The notes: a model not told the origin generated them from the letters alone. Counted from the stretch's first letter, positions 12,814 through 20,349 are shown. The stretch is DNA of 50,579 nucleotides from Neobacillus bataviensis LMG 21833 (GCF_000307875.1 NZ_AJLS01000129.1:1-50579); one strand, 5' to 3'. A program made the numbers and translations.

Positions 12814-13936
12814 GGGCAATCGCCTCAATGGTTTGGACTATTTCTTCTTCTGTGTTGTAGAAATGTGGAGCAATTCTAAGCACATCATTACGGGCTGATA
12901 CAATAATTCCTTGGGATTTCAAGTGACCTTCCAAAATGCCAGCATTTTTAACCCGTATGGCGGTATTACTTCCTTTTTGCTGAATATCTAACGGACTTGC
13001 GATCTCCAGTCCATGTTTTTGCGCCGTATCTATACAAACGCTAGATAGCTGTTCTAAATAGGTTTCGATTGGTTTGATGCCAATATCATTCAAGAGCGAA
13101 ATTCCCGCATGTGCTGCATAGGCATTGATCATGGGCGGTGTACCTGTATCAAATCTCCGAGCACCATCCGCGTAGTCTAAAATTTGATTGGTAAAGGCAA
13201 AGGGATTTTGCCGGCTAAACCATCCGGTTGTCAGGGGTTCCAATTGATTTGCTAGTTCCTTTTTTATATACATAAAGGCGATTCCCGGAACTCCTAGTAA
13301 AAACTTCTGGGCTCCCGCAACAAGGGCATCGATATTGCTGTCTTTGACGTCAATCGGAACGCTTCCCGCAGACTGGTAGGCATCGACAAATAAGAAGGAT
13401 CCTTTGCTATGTGCAAGGGAGGAAAGCGATTTCAAGTTTTGCTTGAAGCCGTTATAATAAGATACATGTGCGATGGACGTGACAAGCGTATTTGTATCAA
13501 TTGCTTTTTCATAGGATTCAAATGGGATTGTATGATTCTCATCAGCAGGTAGAAAGGTTACTTGAGCATTTCTCTTTTTGTGAGAAAGCCAAACATGTCC
13601 AATGCATGGAAAATCAATATCTGTTGTCACTACTTTATTTCGATCGGATGTAAAGGAAAGTGCACTTGCGAATGCGGAGGCGGCGTCCGAAACACTAGAT
13701 AATACAGCGATCTCTTCTGGATCTGCATTGATCAGTGCGGCAAATTCACTTTTTGCATCTTGAACCCGCTCCATCCAGCCGTTCCAATCCATGCCGTTTT
13801 CAGTCCAGCTTTCCAAGTAATGATTTATCGCATCTTTCACTGGTAAGCTGATCGCGCTTTGTGAACAACTGGATAAATGAATGGTATTCGTAAGTGTTGG
13901 GAAAAGTTTTCTTTGTTCTTTAAAAGGATGACTCAT
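12794..13936 (-). CDS. class V aminotransferase-fold PLP enzyme
   Basis: This 380-aa fold-type I PLP enzyme is of the cysteine desulfurase/kynureninase group. SIAHVSYYNGF near 154-164, FVDAYQSAGSVPIDV (Asp185 to PLP nitrogen, Gln188 to the ring oxygen) and AGAQKFLLGVPG with the Schiff-base Lys211 are all present. No Cys-containing desulfurase loop is evident, so a desulfurase is less likely than a lyase or aminotransferase. It is the first gene of a minus-strand operon with a YitT-like protein and an amino-acid permease, and is divergent from a Crp/Fnr regulator across 65 bp. The context suggests amino-acid catabolism; the reaction is not known. Confidence 0.82.
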   Translation of the reverse strand: MSHPFKEQRKLFPTLTNTIHLSSCSQSAISLPVKDAINHYLESWTENGMDWNGWMERVQDAKSEFAALINADPEEIAVLSSVSDAASAFASALSFTSDRNKVVTTDIDFPCIGHVWLSHKKRNAQVTFLPADENHTIPFESYEKAIDTNTLVTSIAHVSYYNGFKQNLKSLSSLAHSKGSFLFVDAYQSAGSVPIDVKDSNIDALVAGAQKFLLGVPGIAFMYIKKELANQLEPLTTGWFSRQNPFAFTNQILDYADGARRFDTGTPPMINAYAAHAGISLLNDIGIKPIETYLEQLSSVCIDTAQKHGLEIASPLDIQQKGSNTAIRVKNAGILEGHLKSQGIIVSARNDVLRIAPHFYNTEEEIVQTIEAIAHALITK

Positions 13937-14001
13937 CGATTTTCTTCCTTTCTATAAAAATATCAATTTCAATTTCATTAGGTTAAAGGAGGCGTGTACA
14001 A

Positions 14002-14679
14002 ATGAACTTATGGGTGGAACAAGGAAACTGGGACCCTGAACTTTTTAAGCAGCATGGAACGAAAAAATTCTACTCAAAGGGTACCTGCCTTTTTATGGAG
14101 CATCAGGCCATGTCGGATATTTATTTAATCCTAACTGGACGAGTAAGGGCGTACCTGTTATCCCCCTCTGGTGAAGAACGGCATTTGTTTGTATTAGGGT
14201 CGAATTCTATCATTGGTGAATGCAATGTTTGGTCTGGTGCAACTTATCCGTATTGTGCTGCTGCTTCAACAGACATAGAAGTCATTCGAATTCCCCATGC
14301 CCCATTCCGAGAAATTGTTAGAGGAACCCCAGGCCTATTTGAACGAGTGCTGCAATCCATGAGCCAAAAACAAAACGCCTTGCTTGTGCAAACACACCTA
14401 ATGAGTTTTTCAAACATTGGAGAACGTGTCATGTTTGTGCTGGCGCAATTGGCTGAAACATATGGGGAAAGTTTGGGCGATGGTGTTTTGATCGCCATTC
14501 CCTTTACACATCAAGAACTTTCCCAGGTCGTTGGCTCCTCAAGAGTAAGCGTCTCCAATGTCATGCTTTATTTACAAGAAAAGGGCTTAATTAGTAAAAT
14601 AAATAAACAATACCTGATTCACTCCATAAACGCCTTCAAACTTTTAACCTATGACAAGTTTAATTCTAAACACGATTGA
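14002..14679 (+). CDS. Crp/Fnr-family transcriptional regulator
   Basis: This 225-aa protein has an N-terminal cyclic-nucleotide-binding-like beta-barrel (about 20-130) and a C-terminal winged helix (about 150-215) with the recognition helix in FTHQELSQVVGSSRVSVSNV. It has no N-terminal or C-terminal Cys cluster, so it is not an iron-sulfur FNR. The barrel's phosphate-binding cassette is not convincingly conserved, so cAMP binding is doubtful. The ribosome site AAAGGAGG precedes ATG 14002. It is divergent from the PLP enzyme operon across 65 bp, where it probably acts. A TGTAAA-TTTACA palindrome lies just after its stop. Confidence 0.88.
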   Translation: MNLWVEQGNWDPELFKQHGTKKFYSKGTCLFMEHQAMSDIYLILTGRVRAYLLSPSGEERHLFVLGSNSIIGECNVWSGATYPYCAAASTDIEVIRIPHAPFREIVRGTPGLFERVLQSMSQKQNALLVQTHLMSFSNIGERVMFVLAQLAETYGESLGDGVLIAIPFTHQELSQVVGSSRVSVSNVMLYLQEKGLISKINKQYLIHSINAFKLLTYDKFNSKHD

Positions 14680-14683
14680 ATTC

Positions 14684-14699
14684 TGTAAAGTGTTTTACA
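14684..14699. promoter_or_regulatory. Crp/Fnr-like palindrome TGTAAA-N4-TTTACA
   Basis: TGTAAAGTGTTTTACA is an inverted repeat of 6-bp arms with a 4-bp centre, five bases after the regulator's stop codon. The spacing resembles ArcR/Crp-type sites. There is no obvious downstream gene; the next element is a non-coding repeat, so its function is unclear. Confidence 0.4.
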
Positions 14700-14729
14700 A
14701 AACTTCCGAATTTAGCGAATATTGTGTAG

Positions 14730-15135
14730 TATAGGTAAGATGAACTTCAGTCGTGCAACGTGGTGACATTTTTCGACGCCTTTTATACTAGAAACCCTCT
14801 ATTTATCTATGGTGAGGGGAGTTTAACTAATCGTTTGATTAGTATCAAAATGTACTACTTTTTGCTGATTATTAGTTTTTATAAGGTACTAGTGAAGATA
14901 GTGTCGAAGATTGAGAGCGATCTTCGACAGAAATTTTACCGACCCACAAGCCTGAGTAAGTTTTACATAAGGGTTTTGGCCATATTTAATCAAACGATTA
15001 ATTAGTAAATTTCATGCTAATCAAATGTTTGATTGGATTTGCCGCTTTTGCTGTTAAAAGGGGGGGGGAAGTGACTTTTTGGATGAGAAGTTTGTCGAGA
15101 AGCGGTTTGGTAATAACGAGTGAAAAGTGTCAACT
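14730..15135 (+). repeat. large non-coding repeat, copy A (near complete)
   Basis: It aligns by eye along its length with copies at 17897, 19439 and 44438. Key parts are a possible GTGACA / TATACT promoter near the left end; palindromic box 1 (TAATCGTTTGATTAG, about 14828); the hairpin GTCGAAGA (14903-14910) with TCTTCGAC (14921-14928), an 8-bp perfect stem; box 2 TAATCAAACGATTAATTAG (about 14987); box 3 AATCAAATGTTTGATT, a perfect palindrome; and the 3' end TAACGAGTGAAAAG. Open frames in it are not shared with other copies, so it is probably non-coding. It fills most of the gap between the Crp/Fnr gene and the remnants at 15388. Confidence 0.85.
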
Positions 15136-15387
15136 TACCGGGCGACACGTCTTGCGCAAAGGTTCGTGCTTCCTTATTATTTCTAAAATTGAATTCCTTC
15201 CGATATCACCCCCAAACATGCTGGTTTTCCAATAAAATATTATTTACGAATTCTTTTTTATGATTCTATAATTACAAAGCTTATGAAGGTAGAATTGAAT
15301 AGTTATTAAGTTTACTAGGTGATTCAAGGGAACTTGTTCTTTTTATTTTCCAGTTTTGCTGTATTACGGAATCGTGATTAAGGGGTA

Positions 15388-15640
15388 ATGTACGTGTTAC
15401 GTGTGATGCTAATTGATGATGAAGAAGATGCACTTGATCTATTAGAAATATTATTGTATGGGAGGCTTTTATCTCCATTTGCCTGGTGATCAGAAACGGA
15501 CACTATCATGGAAAACAAAAAAGGAGAAAGAAGTGTGTGCCTTTTTGGTTCATCATCTTGATAAACCTGTCGATACCGATAGTATCATTGAAGAATATAA
15601 TTTTGAAACACCGGTAACAAAATGCCATCAAGTTGTTAGG
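15388..15640 (+). pseudogene. remnant of a response regulator with SARP-type effector domain
   Basis: An AAGGGG ribosome site and ATG 15388 open MYVLRVMLIDDEEDALDLLE, a textbook receiver-domain start with the acidic pocket. The frame then jumps to a stop at 15489. In another frame from about 15458, LPGDQKRTLSWKTKKEKEV and the stretch AFLVHHLDKPVDTD look like the winged-helix start of Bacillus response regulators with a transcriptional-activator (BTAD/SARP) domain. Most of the receiver (Asp phosphorylation site, beta3-alpha5) and the C-terminal half are missing. The gene has been destroyed by an internal deletion and frameshifts. No partner kinase is present. Confidence 0.65.
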
Positions 15641-16115
15641 ACAAGGGGGAGCTGTACTCCAAATTCAAACGAACGATGTGAATATTTCGGTGCCTAACAA
15701 GTCTATTATGGACTTTGAGGAAGACTTGTATTTCCGTGTCGTTCCTGTTAAAGATGAAGCTCATCGACAATTGATTGAGGAACAAGCTGAGCAGGGACAA
15801 ATCGTGAAGAATATTATCGAAGATCAAAATAAGGAAATTCAAGCACTAGGCCGTCCCATGGAAATTGAGACGAATATGCAAAATCACTTGGTTACAATTA
15901 TGATGCCATTACCAACTGATGTTCAGCTAACGAATAAGATGCTTGAGAATCTAGCGATTTTTATTCAGCATAGCGATGGTACAAAAGAAGTACTTCCTGG
16001 GAAAATGGGCTTTTGTCCATTTACTGCTAAGAATTTCGGGGTTAGGCCCCCATGCAATCAAATACTGTACTTATGCAAAAAAATCGCACCTAATTATCCG
16101 TTTTTGAACGTATGA
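15633..16115 (+). pseudogene. fragment of a large cell-surface (S-layer-like) protein
   Basis: The frame encodes about 125 residues resembling the repeated beta-rich modules of large secreted SLH-type proteins: VLQIQTNDVNISVPNKSIMD, a polar helical part, and MMPLPTDVQLTNKML leading to HSDGTKEVLPGKM. There is no signal peptide or ribosome site, and after about residue 126 the sequence becomes Cys-rich and unrelated. It overlaps the regulator remnant in another frame. I read it as an internal piece of a gene lost by deletion. The family is inferred by resemblance only; a functional short protein cannot be excluded. Confidence 0.5.
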
Positions 16116-16137
16116 GCGGACAATCAGGTGCATTTAG
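16074..16137 (-). terminator. terminator of the minus-strand APC permease
   Basis: On the minus strand AATGCACCTGATTGTCCG pairs with CGGATAATTAGGTGCGATT and is followed by a run of T. It lies about 55 bp past the stop of the permease at 16191. Confidence 0.7.
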
Positions 16138-16190
16138 ACATTAGGGACAGACTCCAGGTTATTGATTGTTTCGTTAAATCAACTTGTAAA

Positions 16191-17717
16191 TCATGACTTA
16201 AAAGATAGGTCATTGTGTTGATGTTTTTTCGGTATCGCATCATTATACGGCATATTGCTATGCCCGTAACTGTGATGAATCATCATATAGAGTAAGCCAA
16301 TACCGACTACCACGACTCCTGAAACGAGCACGATATAGTTATCATACCAGGGCGCATCCGGTGTTCTTGGCCAACACATGTTGATCATGGCGACGATTCC
16401 GTAGATAAGTGCACCAATATTAACAGGCAATCCCCATTTGCCTAAATGGTATTTGCCACTTGGATTCCATCCTTTTAGTCTAGCCCGAAGTGCAGCAAGG
16501 ACAACCATTTGAAAGCCAATATAAATGCCAAGTGATGCAAAACTGATGATCTTTGTGAGTGCATCCTCTGACACTTTTGAGCCAAGAACAATGATCGCTG
16601 GAATAATAGCGGCTAGAAGCAATGCATATGGTGGAATGTGACGAGCAGATGAGAACTTTTTTAAGAGTTGACTTCCTATAATCATGTCATCACGGCCATA
16701 TGAATAGGCAAGTCTACTGGCTGCAGCCTGTAAACTTATGGCACATGAAAGGAAAGAAATCAAAACAATCCCTAGTACAACCTTTGCACCCACAGTACCA
16801 AACGCATTTGTTAAAATGGTATCAACTGGAGTCACGTCTTTACTGGCGATCACTGCTGGAATATCAGCAACGGAAAGGACTAAAGCAAGGGTAACAAAAA
16901 CGGCGGCAGCACCTCCAATATAAATCGTCCTCCGCATGGCCTTTGGGATCAGTCCACCTGGATTGGGTACTTCCTCTGCCACATCCCCACATGCTTCGAA
17001 CCCGAAATAGAGAAAGGTTCCAATTAAACTAGCGGCAGCAAAAGCGTAAAAGTAGCTATGGCTACCCGCGGCGTCAAAAGAATCAAAGAGAACACTTAGA
17101 CCATGATGTCTTTGTGTTAGTAGCAGCCAAAAACCAACGGCAAGTGCACCAATAATCTCAGCCGTAAATCCAATTAATGCAGCGGCTGCGAGAACCTTCG
17201 TGCCAAGAAAATTGATGATGGTCGATAGGACTAGAATACCGATTGCGCAATGAATGGTTGAGTTCACTGATACGTCAAAACCTAAAACCTGTGCCAGAAA
17301 AGGCCCAGCTCCATATACCACACTGGCAATCGTGACAAACAAAGCAATTAAATAAACCCAGCCGGTCATCCACGCATACTTGCGTCCCCATAATCTTCGG
17401 GCCCAAGGATACACACCACCTGCAACAGGGAATTGTGCAACCACCTCACTAAAGACAAGTGCGACTAGAAGCTGTCCGAGACCACAGATGATCAGACCCC
17501 AAATCATGGGCGGGCCGCCTTGCGCAAGTGCGTAAGCAAATAATGTGTACACGCCTACTACAGGGGAAAGATAGGTGAACCCAAGGGAAAAGTTTGCCCA
17601 TGGACTCATGTCACGGCGAAATTCAGATTCATAGCCAAGCGCCGCCAGTTGTGAAGCATCACTATCAACATGTTCTACTGTAGATCCACCCATTGTCTTG
17701 GTTTGATTTTCTTGCAT
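16191..17717 (-). CDS. APC-superfamily amino-acid/polyamine permease
   Basis: This is a 508-aa secondary transporter with about 12 helices. Its start resembles the amino-acid/choline transporter (ACT/GABA permease) branch: FRRDMSPWANFSLGFTYLSP, then PVAGGVYPWARRLWGRKYAW after helix 2, and GFEACGDVAEEVPNPGGLIP after helix 6. These motifs are typical of choline, GABA or ethanolamine carriers. The ribosome site AAGGAGG precedes the ATG at 17717. Upstream lies a sigma-54-type promoter with its -12 element about 40 bp before the start codon. The gene stands alone with its own terminator. No enhancer-binding activator gene is in the window. Confidence 0.88.
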   Translation of the reverse strand: MQENQTKTMGGSTVEHVDSDASQLAALGYESEFRRDMSPWANFSLGFTYLSPVVGVYTLFAYALAQGGPPMIWGLIICGLGQLLVALVFSEVVAQFPVAGGVYPWARRLWGRKYAWMTGWVYLIALFVTIASVVYGAGPFLAQVLGFDVSVNSTIHCAIGILVLSTIINFLGTKVLAAAALIGFTAEIIGALAVGFWLLLTQRHHGLSVLFDSFDAAGSHSYFYAFAAASLIGTFLYFGFEACGDVAEEVPNPGGLIPKAMRRTIYIGGAAAVFVTLALVLSVADIPAVIASKDVTPVDTILTNAFGTVGAKVVLGIVLISFLSCAISLQAAASRLAYSYGRDDMIIGSQLLKKFSSARHIPPYALLLAAIIPAIIVLGSKVSEDALTKIISFASLGIYIGFQMVVLAALRARLKGWNPSGKYHLGKWGLPVNIGALIYGIVAMINMCWPRTPDAPWYDNYIVLVSGVVVVGIGLLYMMIHHSYGHSNMPYNDAIPKKHQHNDLSFKS

Positions 17718-17754
17718 ATTTGAGCCTCCTTAAAATAGTAGATATATTCTTATA

Positions 17755-17771
17755 TGCAAGTACCATACCAA
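17755..17771 (-). promoter_or_regulatory. sigma-54 (SigL) type -24/-12 promoter
   Basis: On the minus strand the sequence is TTGGTATGGTACTTGCA. It has the invariant GG and GC separated by 10 bases and fits TGGCAC-N5-TTGC at eight of ten positions. Transcription would start near 17745, leaving a short leader of about 28 nt that contains AAGGAGG before the ATG at 17717. Confidence 0.6.
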
Positions 17772-17822
17772 TCCGAAATTGTGGTAATATTCAGCAAATT
17801 GAACCTAGATAGATAGAGAGTA

Positions 17823-17840
17823 ATATTCAATTTTGAATAT
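17823..17840. promoter_or_regulatory. palindrome, candidate upstream activating site
   Basis: ATATTCAATTTTGAATAT is an 18-bp palindrome with 8-bp arms. It is centred about 86 bp upstream of the start predicted for the sigma-54-type promoter, a usual distance for an enhancer-binding protein. A weaker related site (TTCAGCAAATTGAA) lies at about 17790-17803. Confidence 0.5.
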
Positions 17841-17896
17841 CCTATTCACTAATGAATTAACTTTACGTTTTTCCCCTGGTTTAGTCTTATTTGGTG

Positions 17897-18296
17897 TGTT
17901 AGAAGAAATGCCGCTGTAAATCTGGGTGGCACTTTTCGACGCGCTTTATAATAGAAACTCCCTGTTTATCGGTGGTGGGGAAGTTTTAATCAATCGTTTG
18001 TTTAGTATCATAACGTGCCAACTTTTGTAGGTTACTAGTTTTTATAAGTTACTATTGAAGGTAATTGTAGAAGATGGAGACCTTCTATCGACAGTAAATT
18101 TCCGATAAATTGCCCTGAGTTCTTTCTGCATAAGGGTTTTGACCACATTTAATCAAACGATTAGCTAGTAAATTTCTTGCTAATCAAACAGTTGAATGGA
18201 TTTGCTGCTTTTGTTGGTAAAGAGGGGGTTAAGTGGTTTTTGAGGGACGAAATTTGGCGGGAGGAGGGTTGGTGTTAACGAGTGAAAAGCGGTTCG
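17897..18296 (+). repeat. large non-coding repeat, copy B (near complete)
   Basis: It begins at GTTAGAAGAAAT, carries TATAAT near 17949, box 1 (TAATCAATCGTTTGTTTAG, about 17987), a central hairpin TAGAAG (18068-18073) with CTTCTA (18082-18087), box 2 (AATCAAACGATTAGCTAG, about 18150), box 3 and the end TAACGAGTGAAAAG. The hairpin arms differ from copy A but still pair. Same strand as all other copies. It fills the gap between the permease promoter region and the staygreen gene. Confidence 0.85.
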
Positions 18297-18309
18297 GTTT
18301 CACTCGTTT

Positions 18310-18771
18310 TTATTTAGGCTGTATATATTTTCGAGGAGTTCCGTAGTAAAGTACCTGATGAAATGGTGAATAGGTGGATTCGAAATGAAGATAGACGGGA
18401 GAATCCAGTAGCTGTGAGTAGTTGTTGAAAAAGGCGCGATCACCATAAAAGATAGCTGTTAAGGCAAGTGGGGCTTCACGCTGGAAGATCATGAAGCGCT
18501 TTTTAGCTGCCTGTTCATCATACTCCCCTCCGCTTACATAGACATGGGCCACCAAAGTAAATTGATCCTGTTGCTGGGTCCATTCTGCTAAAACCTCATC
18601 ACGCATATCTACATTAATAGCGGTCAGGTTATAGTAAGGGCCAATGGTCAAAAATAAATGACCCGTTGTATCAGAATGTGTCAAGGTATACTTCCGACCA
18701 CTAACAGGCAGTCTCTCGTTGGCTGAGGGTAAAAATGTAGTATGGAGCTTTGAAGATTGAAACTGGCTCAT
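18310..18771 (-). CDS. staygreen-family protein (bacterial SGR homologue)
   Basis: This protein of about 153 aa resembles the staygreen (SGR) domain, known in plants as the magnesium-dechelatase of chlorophyll a and also found in some Firmicutes. Recognisable parts are RKYTLTHSDTTGHLFLTIG near residues 25-45, LAEWTQQQD, and the basic/aromatic block RFMIFQREAPLALTAIFYGD near 90-110. There is no signal peptide. I start it at ATG 18771, eight bases after AAAGGG; the longer reading would use GTG 18780. It lies 20 bp after the broken HXXEE gene on the same strand. The role in a bacterium without chlorophyll is unknown. Identification is by motif memory, so moderate confidence. Confidence 0.72.
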   Translation of the reverse strand: MSQFQSSKLHTTFLPSANERLPVSGRKYTLTHSDTTGHLFLTIGPYYNLTAINVDMRDEVLAEWTQQQDQFTLVAHVYVSGGEYDEQAAKKRFMIFQREAPLALTAIFYGDRAFFNNYSQLLDSPVYLHFESTYSPFHQVLYYGTPRKYIQPK

Positions 18772-18791
18772 CTTAATCACCCTTTCATAAA

Positions 18792-19337
18792 TCAGTTAAA
18801 TTTCCGACCTAATAGATTTCCTAATAGAAAAATGGGTACCATTAACAGGCTAAAGGGAATACTCTTCCCCAGTAAATGTCCATCGATGAAACCTCCTTTA
18901 AACAAGAGGCAATACATGAGTAGAGAATAGGGAATCATGAGGCCTATCGCCGTTATCACACCCGGTGTATAGCCCTTAAGTACGATGGTTTGCCCAATAT
19001 GTGAAAAGGCCTGTAGGAAGAATAGGTTCAGAATTGCCGTATAGAGCAGAAAGTTTGCCTTCCCGATTGGAAGCAGGCAGGCGGTCATCGGGGTAATCAG
19101 GGAAATGAACAGTAAGATTCATGCCATACTAATAGAAAGCTGGGGGGAAGTCGCACCCAACTTTTTTTTTATGGTTAAGGTCATTTTACCGAGAAAAGTG
19201 GGTGGAACGTTATGTTTGTGCTTTCTTAGAAAATTCTCAATGGTGATGATCTCCTCTAAGGCATGAAACATGAATGTGATAGGGAACAACCAAATGATAA
19301 TTTCAAGATAGAGAGGTTCATGGACTATCGCCGGCAT
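18792..19337 (-). pseudogene. HXXEE-domain membrane protein interrupted by one in-frame TGA
   Basis: The reading frame runs 182 codons with one internal stop, TGA at 19119-19121, after residue 72. The N-terminal part has FMFHALEEIITIENF, the HXXEE signature. After the stop the same frame continues without a break into hydrophobic helices (LLFISLITP and onward) to a normal C-terminus. Total length and topology (about four or five helices) fit the intact family. A TGG-to-TGA change is the simplest cause. A nearby run of nine T does not shift the frame. It could be a recent nonsense mutation, a base-call error, or a split protein. It lies upstream of the staygreen gene on the same strand. Confidence 0.7.
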
Positions 19338-19438
19338 CTTTTTCCTCCTCGGTTGGGGTATGTGAGCATGTCTACTTACTACATGATATGCTATAAATTG
19401 GTGGGGCAGACCTCCACAAAGCTAATCTTTAGGGTGAT

Positions 19439-19840
19439 GAGTTAGAAGAGATCTCGTTGTGTATCGGGGTAGCCTATTTCGACATGTTTTATAATAGAAA
19501 CTCTCTATTTATCGGTGCTGGGGGTAGTTTTAATCAATCGTTTGATTAGTATCAAAACGTGTCCATTTTTGTAGGTTCATCGTTTTTATAAGTTACTATT
19601 GATGATCTTTGTCGAAGAGTGGGACCTTCCATCGACAGAATTTTTCTAGGGAACTGGCTTAAATACGTGAAACATAAGGGTTTTGCCCACATTTAATCAA
19701 ACGATTCATTAGGTCATTTCGTGTTAATCAAATGTTTGATTGGATGTGCTGTTTTTGCTGTTAAAAGAGAAGGTTGAGTGATTTTTTAGGTGCGAGGTTT
19801 GTCGAAAGGCGGTTTGGTCATAACGAGTGAAAAGGGGCTC
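19439..19840 (+). repeat. large non-coding repeat, copy C (near complete)
   Basis: It begins GAGTTAGAAGAGAT and contains TATAAT near 19490, box 1 TAATCAATCGTTTGATTAG (about 19531), a hairpin region GTCGA...TCGAC (about 19611-19636), box 2 (AATCAAACGATTCATTAG), box 3 AATCAAATGTTTGATT (perfect palindrome) and the end TAACGAGTGAAAAG. It accounts for most of the gap between the HXXEE gene and the small membrane protein at 19933. Confidence 0.85.
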
Positions 19841-19893
19841 GGCAGCGCTGCTTATTGAGGAACCAAGTAGTCTTCCAAGCGGACATTATAGCA

Positions 19894-19925
19894 ACAAAAA
19901 AACAGCTTCAACTGGAAGCTGTTTT
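19894..19925 (-). terminator. terminator of the 55-residue membrane protein gene
   Basis: On the minus strand AACAGCTTC and GAAGCTGTT form a perfect 9-bp stem (loop of 5), followed by TTTTTTTG, seven bases past the stop of the gene at 19933. Confidence 0.88.
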
Positions 19926-19932
19926 ACATTTA

Positions 19933-20100
19933 TTAGATGGCTTGTTTCAAATGTTCCTTATTTCCGGCCATGTGTTTAAGTGTTGATTGTAGGTCAGCTA
20001 AATCCTGTGCATCAATTTCTTCAATTCCATCGAATATAGAAATGGTTAAATACGTACAAATGACAAAAACAGTGATGACAGTAAACCAAGCAACAAACAT
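19933..20100 (-). CDS. small single-pass membrane protein, 55 aa, under an FNR box
   Basis: This gene is short and easily missed. ATG at 20100, with AAGGGGG eight bases upstream, opens MFVAWFTVITVFVICTYLTI, one hydrophobic helix. An acidic stretch (FDGIEEIDAQDLADLQS) and a basic amphipathic tail ending KEHLKQAI then stop follow. A strong terminator lies just downstream. A perfect TGTGA-N6-TCACA site is centred 41.5 bp before the predicted start of transcription. Start signal, terminator and promoter together make it a convincing gene. I do not recognise the protein; it may be an accessory subunit of an anaerobically induced membrane complex. Confidence 0.75.
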   Translation of the reverse strand: MFVAWFTVITVFVICTYLTISIFDGIEEIDAQDLADLQSTLKHMAGNKEHLKQAI

Positions 20101-20133
20101 TTTATGGTCCCCCTTGTTTAAAAACTTACACTC

Positions 20134-20176
20134 ATTTTAATTGATTTTTTTAAAATTAAATGTGATTTATGTCACA
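20134..20176 (-). promoter_or_regulatory. FNR box and class II promoter
   Basis: TGTGATTTATGTCACA (20161-20176) fits TGTGA-N6-TCACA exactly. On the minus strand a -10 box TAAAAT lies at 20139-20134, predicting a start near 20127, which puts the box centre at -41.5, the classic position for FNR activation. The plus-strand YitT gene is over 200 bp away, so the small membrane protein is the likely target. The remaining bases up to about 20310 show nothing else I recognise. Confidence 0.7.
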
Positions 20177-20319
20177 AAAAACAGGATAAATATTGACTAC
20201 TTTTTCCCAAATAAACAAGCGGATAAAACGGCTATATATGTAGGGGTGTTGCCTATGAATCTTGCGCTTTTCTTCCATAGTCCTGTGGACATTGGCTTCA
20301 AGTCATTTATCAAAGTGTA

Positions 20320-20349
20320 TTGTACGATGCAAATGTTCCGCGCTATAAT
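20320..20349 (+). promoter_or_regulatory. probable sigma-A promoter of the YitT gene
   Basis: TTGTAC (20320-20325) and TATAAT (20344-20349) are 18 bp apart, with the ribosome site GAGGT and ATG 20390 following. Confidence 0.55.

Noticed and set aside
14760..15235. Two open frames (81 and 73 residues) in and after repeat copy A
   Set aside because: The frames are not kept in copies B, C and E and lack ribosome sites; the region behaves as non-coding repeat.
15633..16115. Treating this 160-residue frame as an intact gene
   Set aside because: It has no signal peptide or ribosome site, and its C-terminal third is unrelated sequence; a fragment is the better reading.
19119..19165. Frameshift at the nine-T run as cause of the HXXEE break
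   Set aside because: Both parts are in the same frame; only the TGA separates them.
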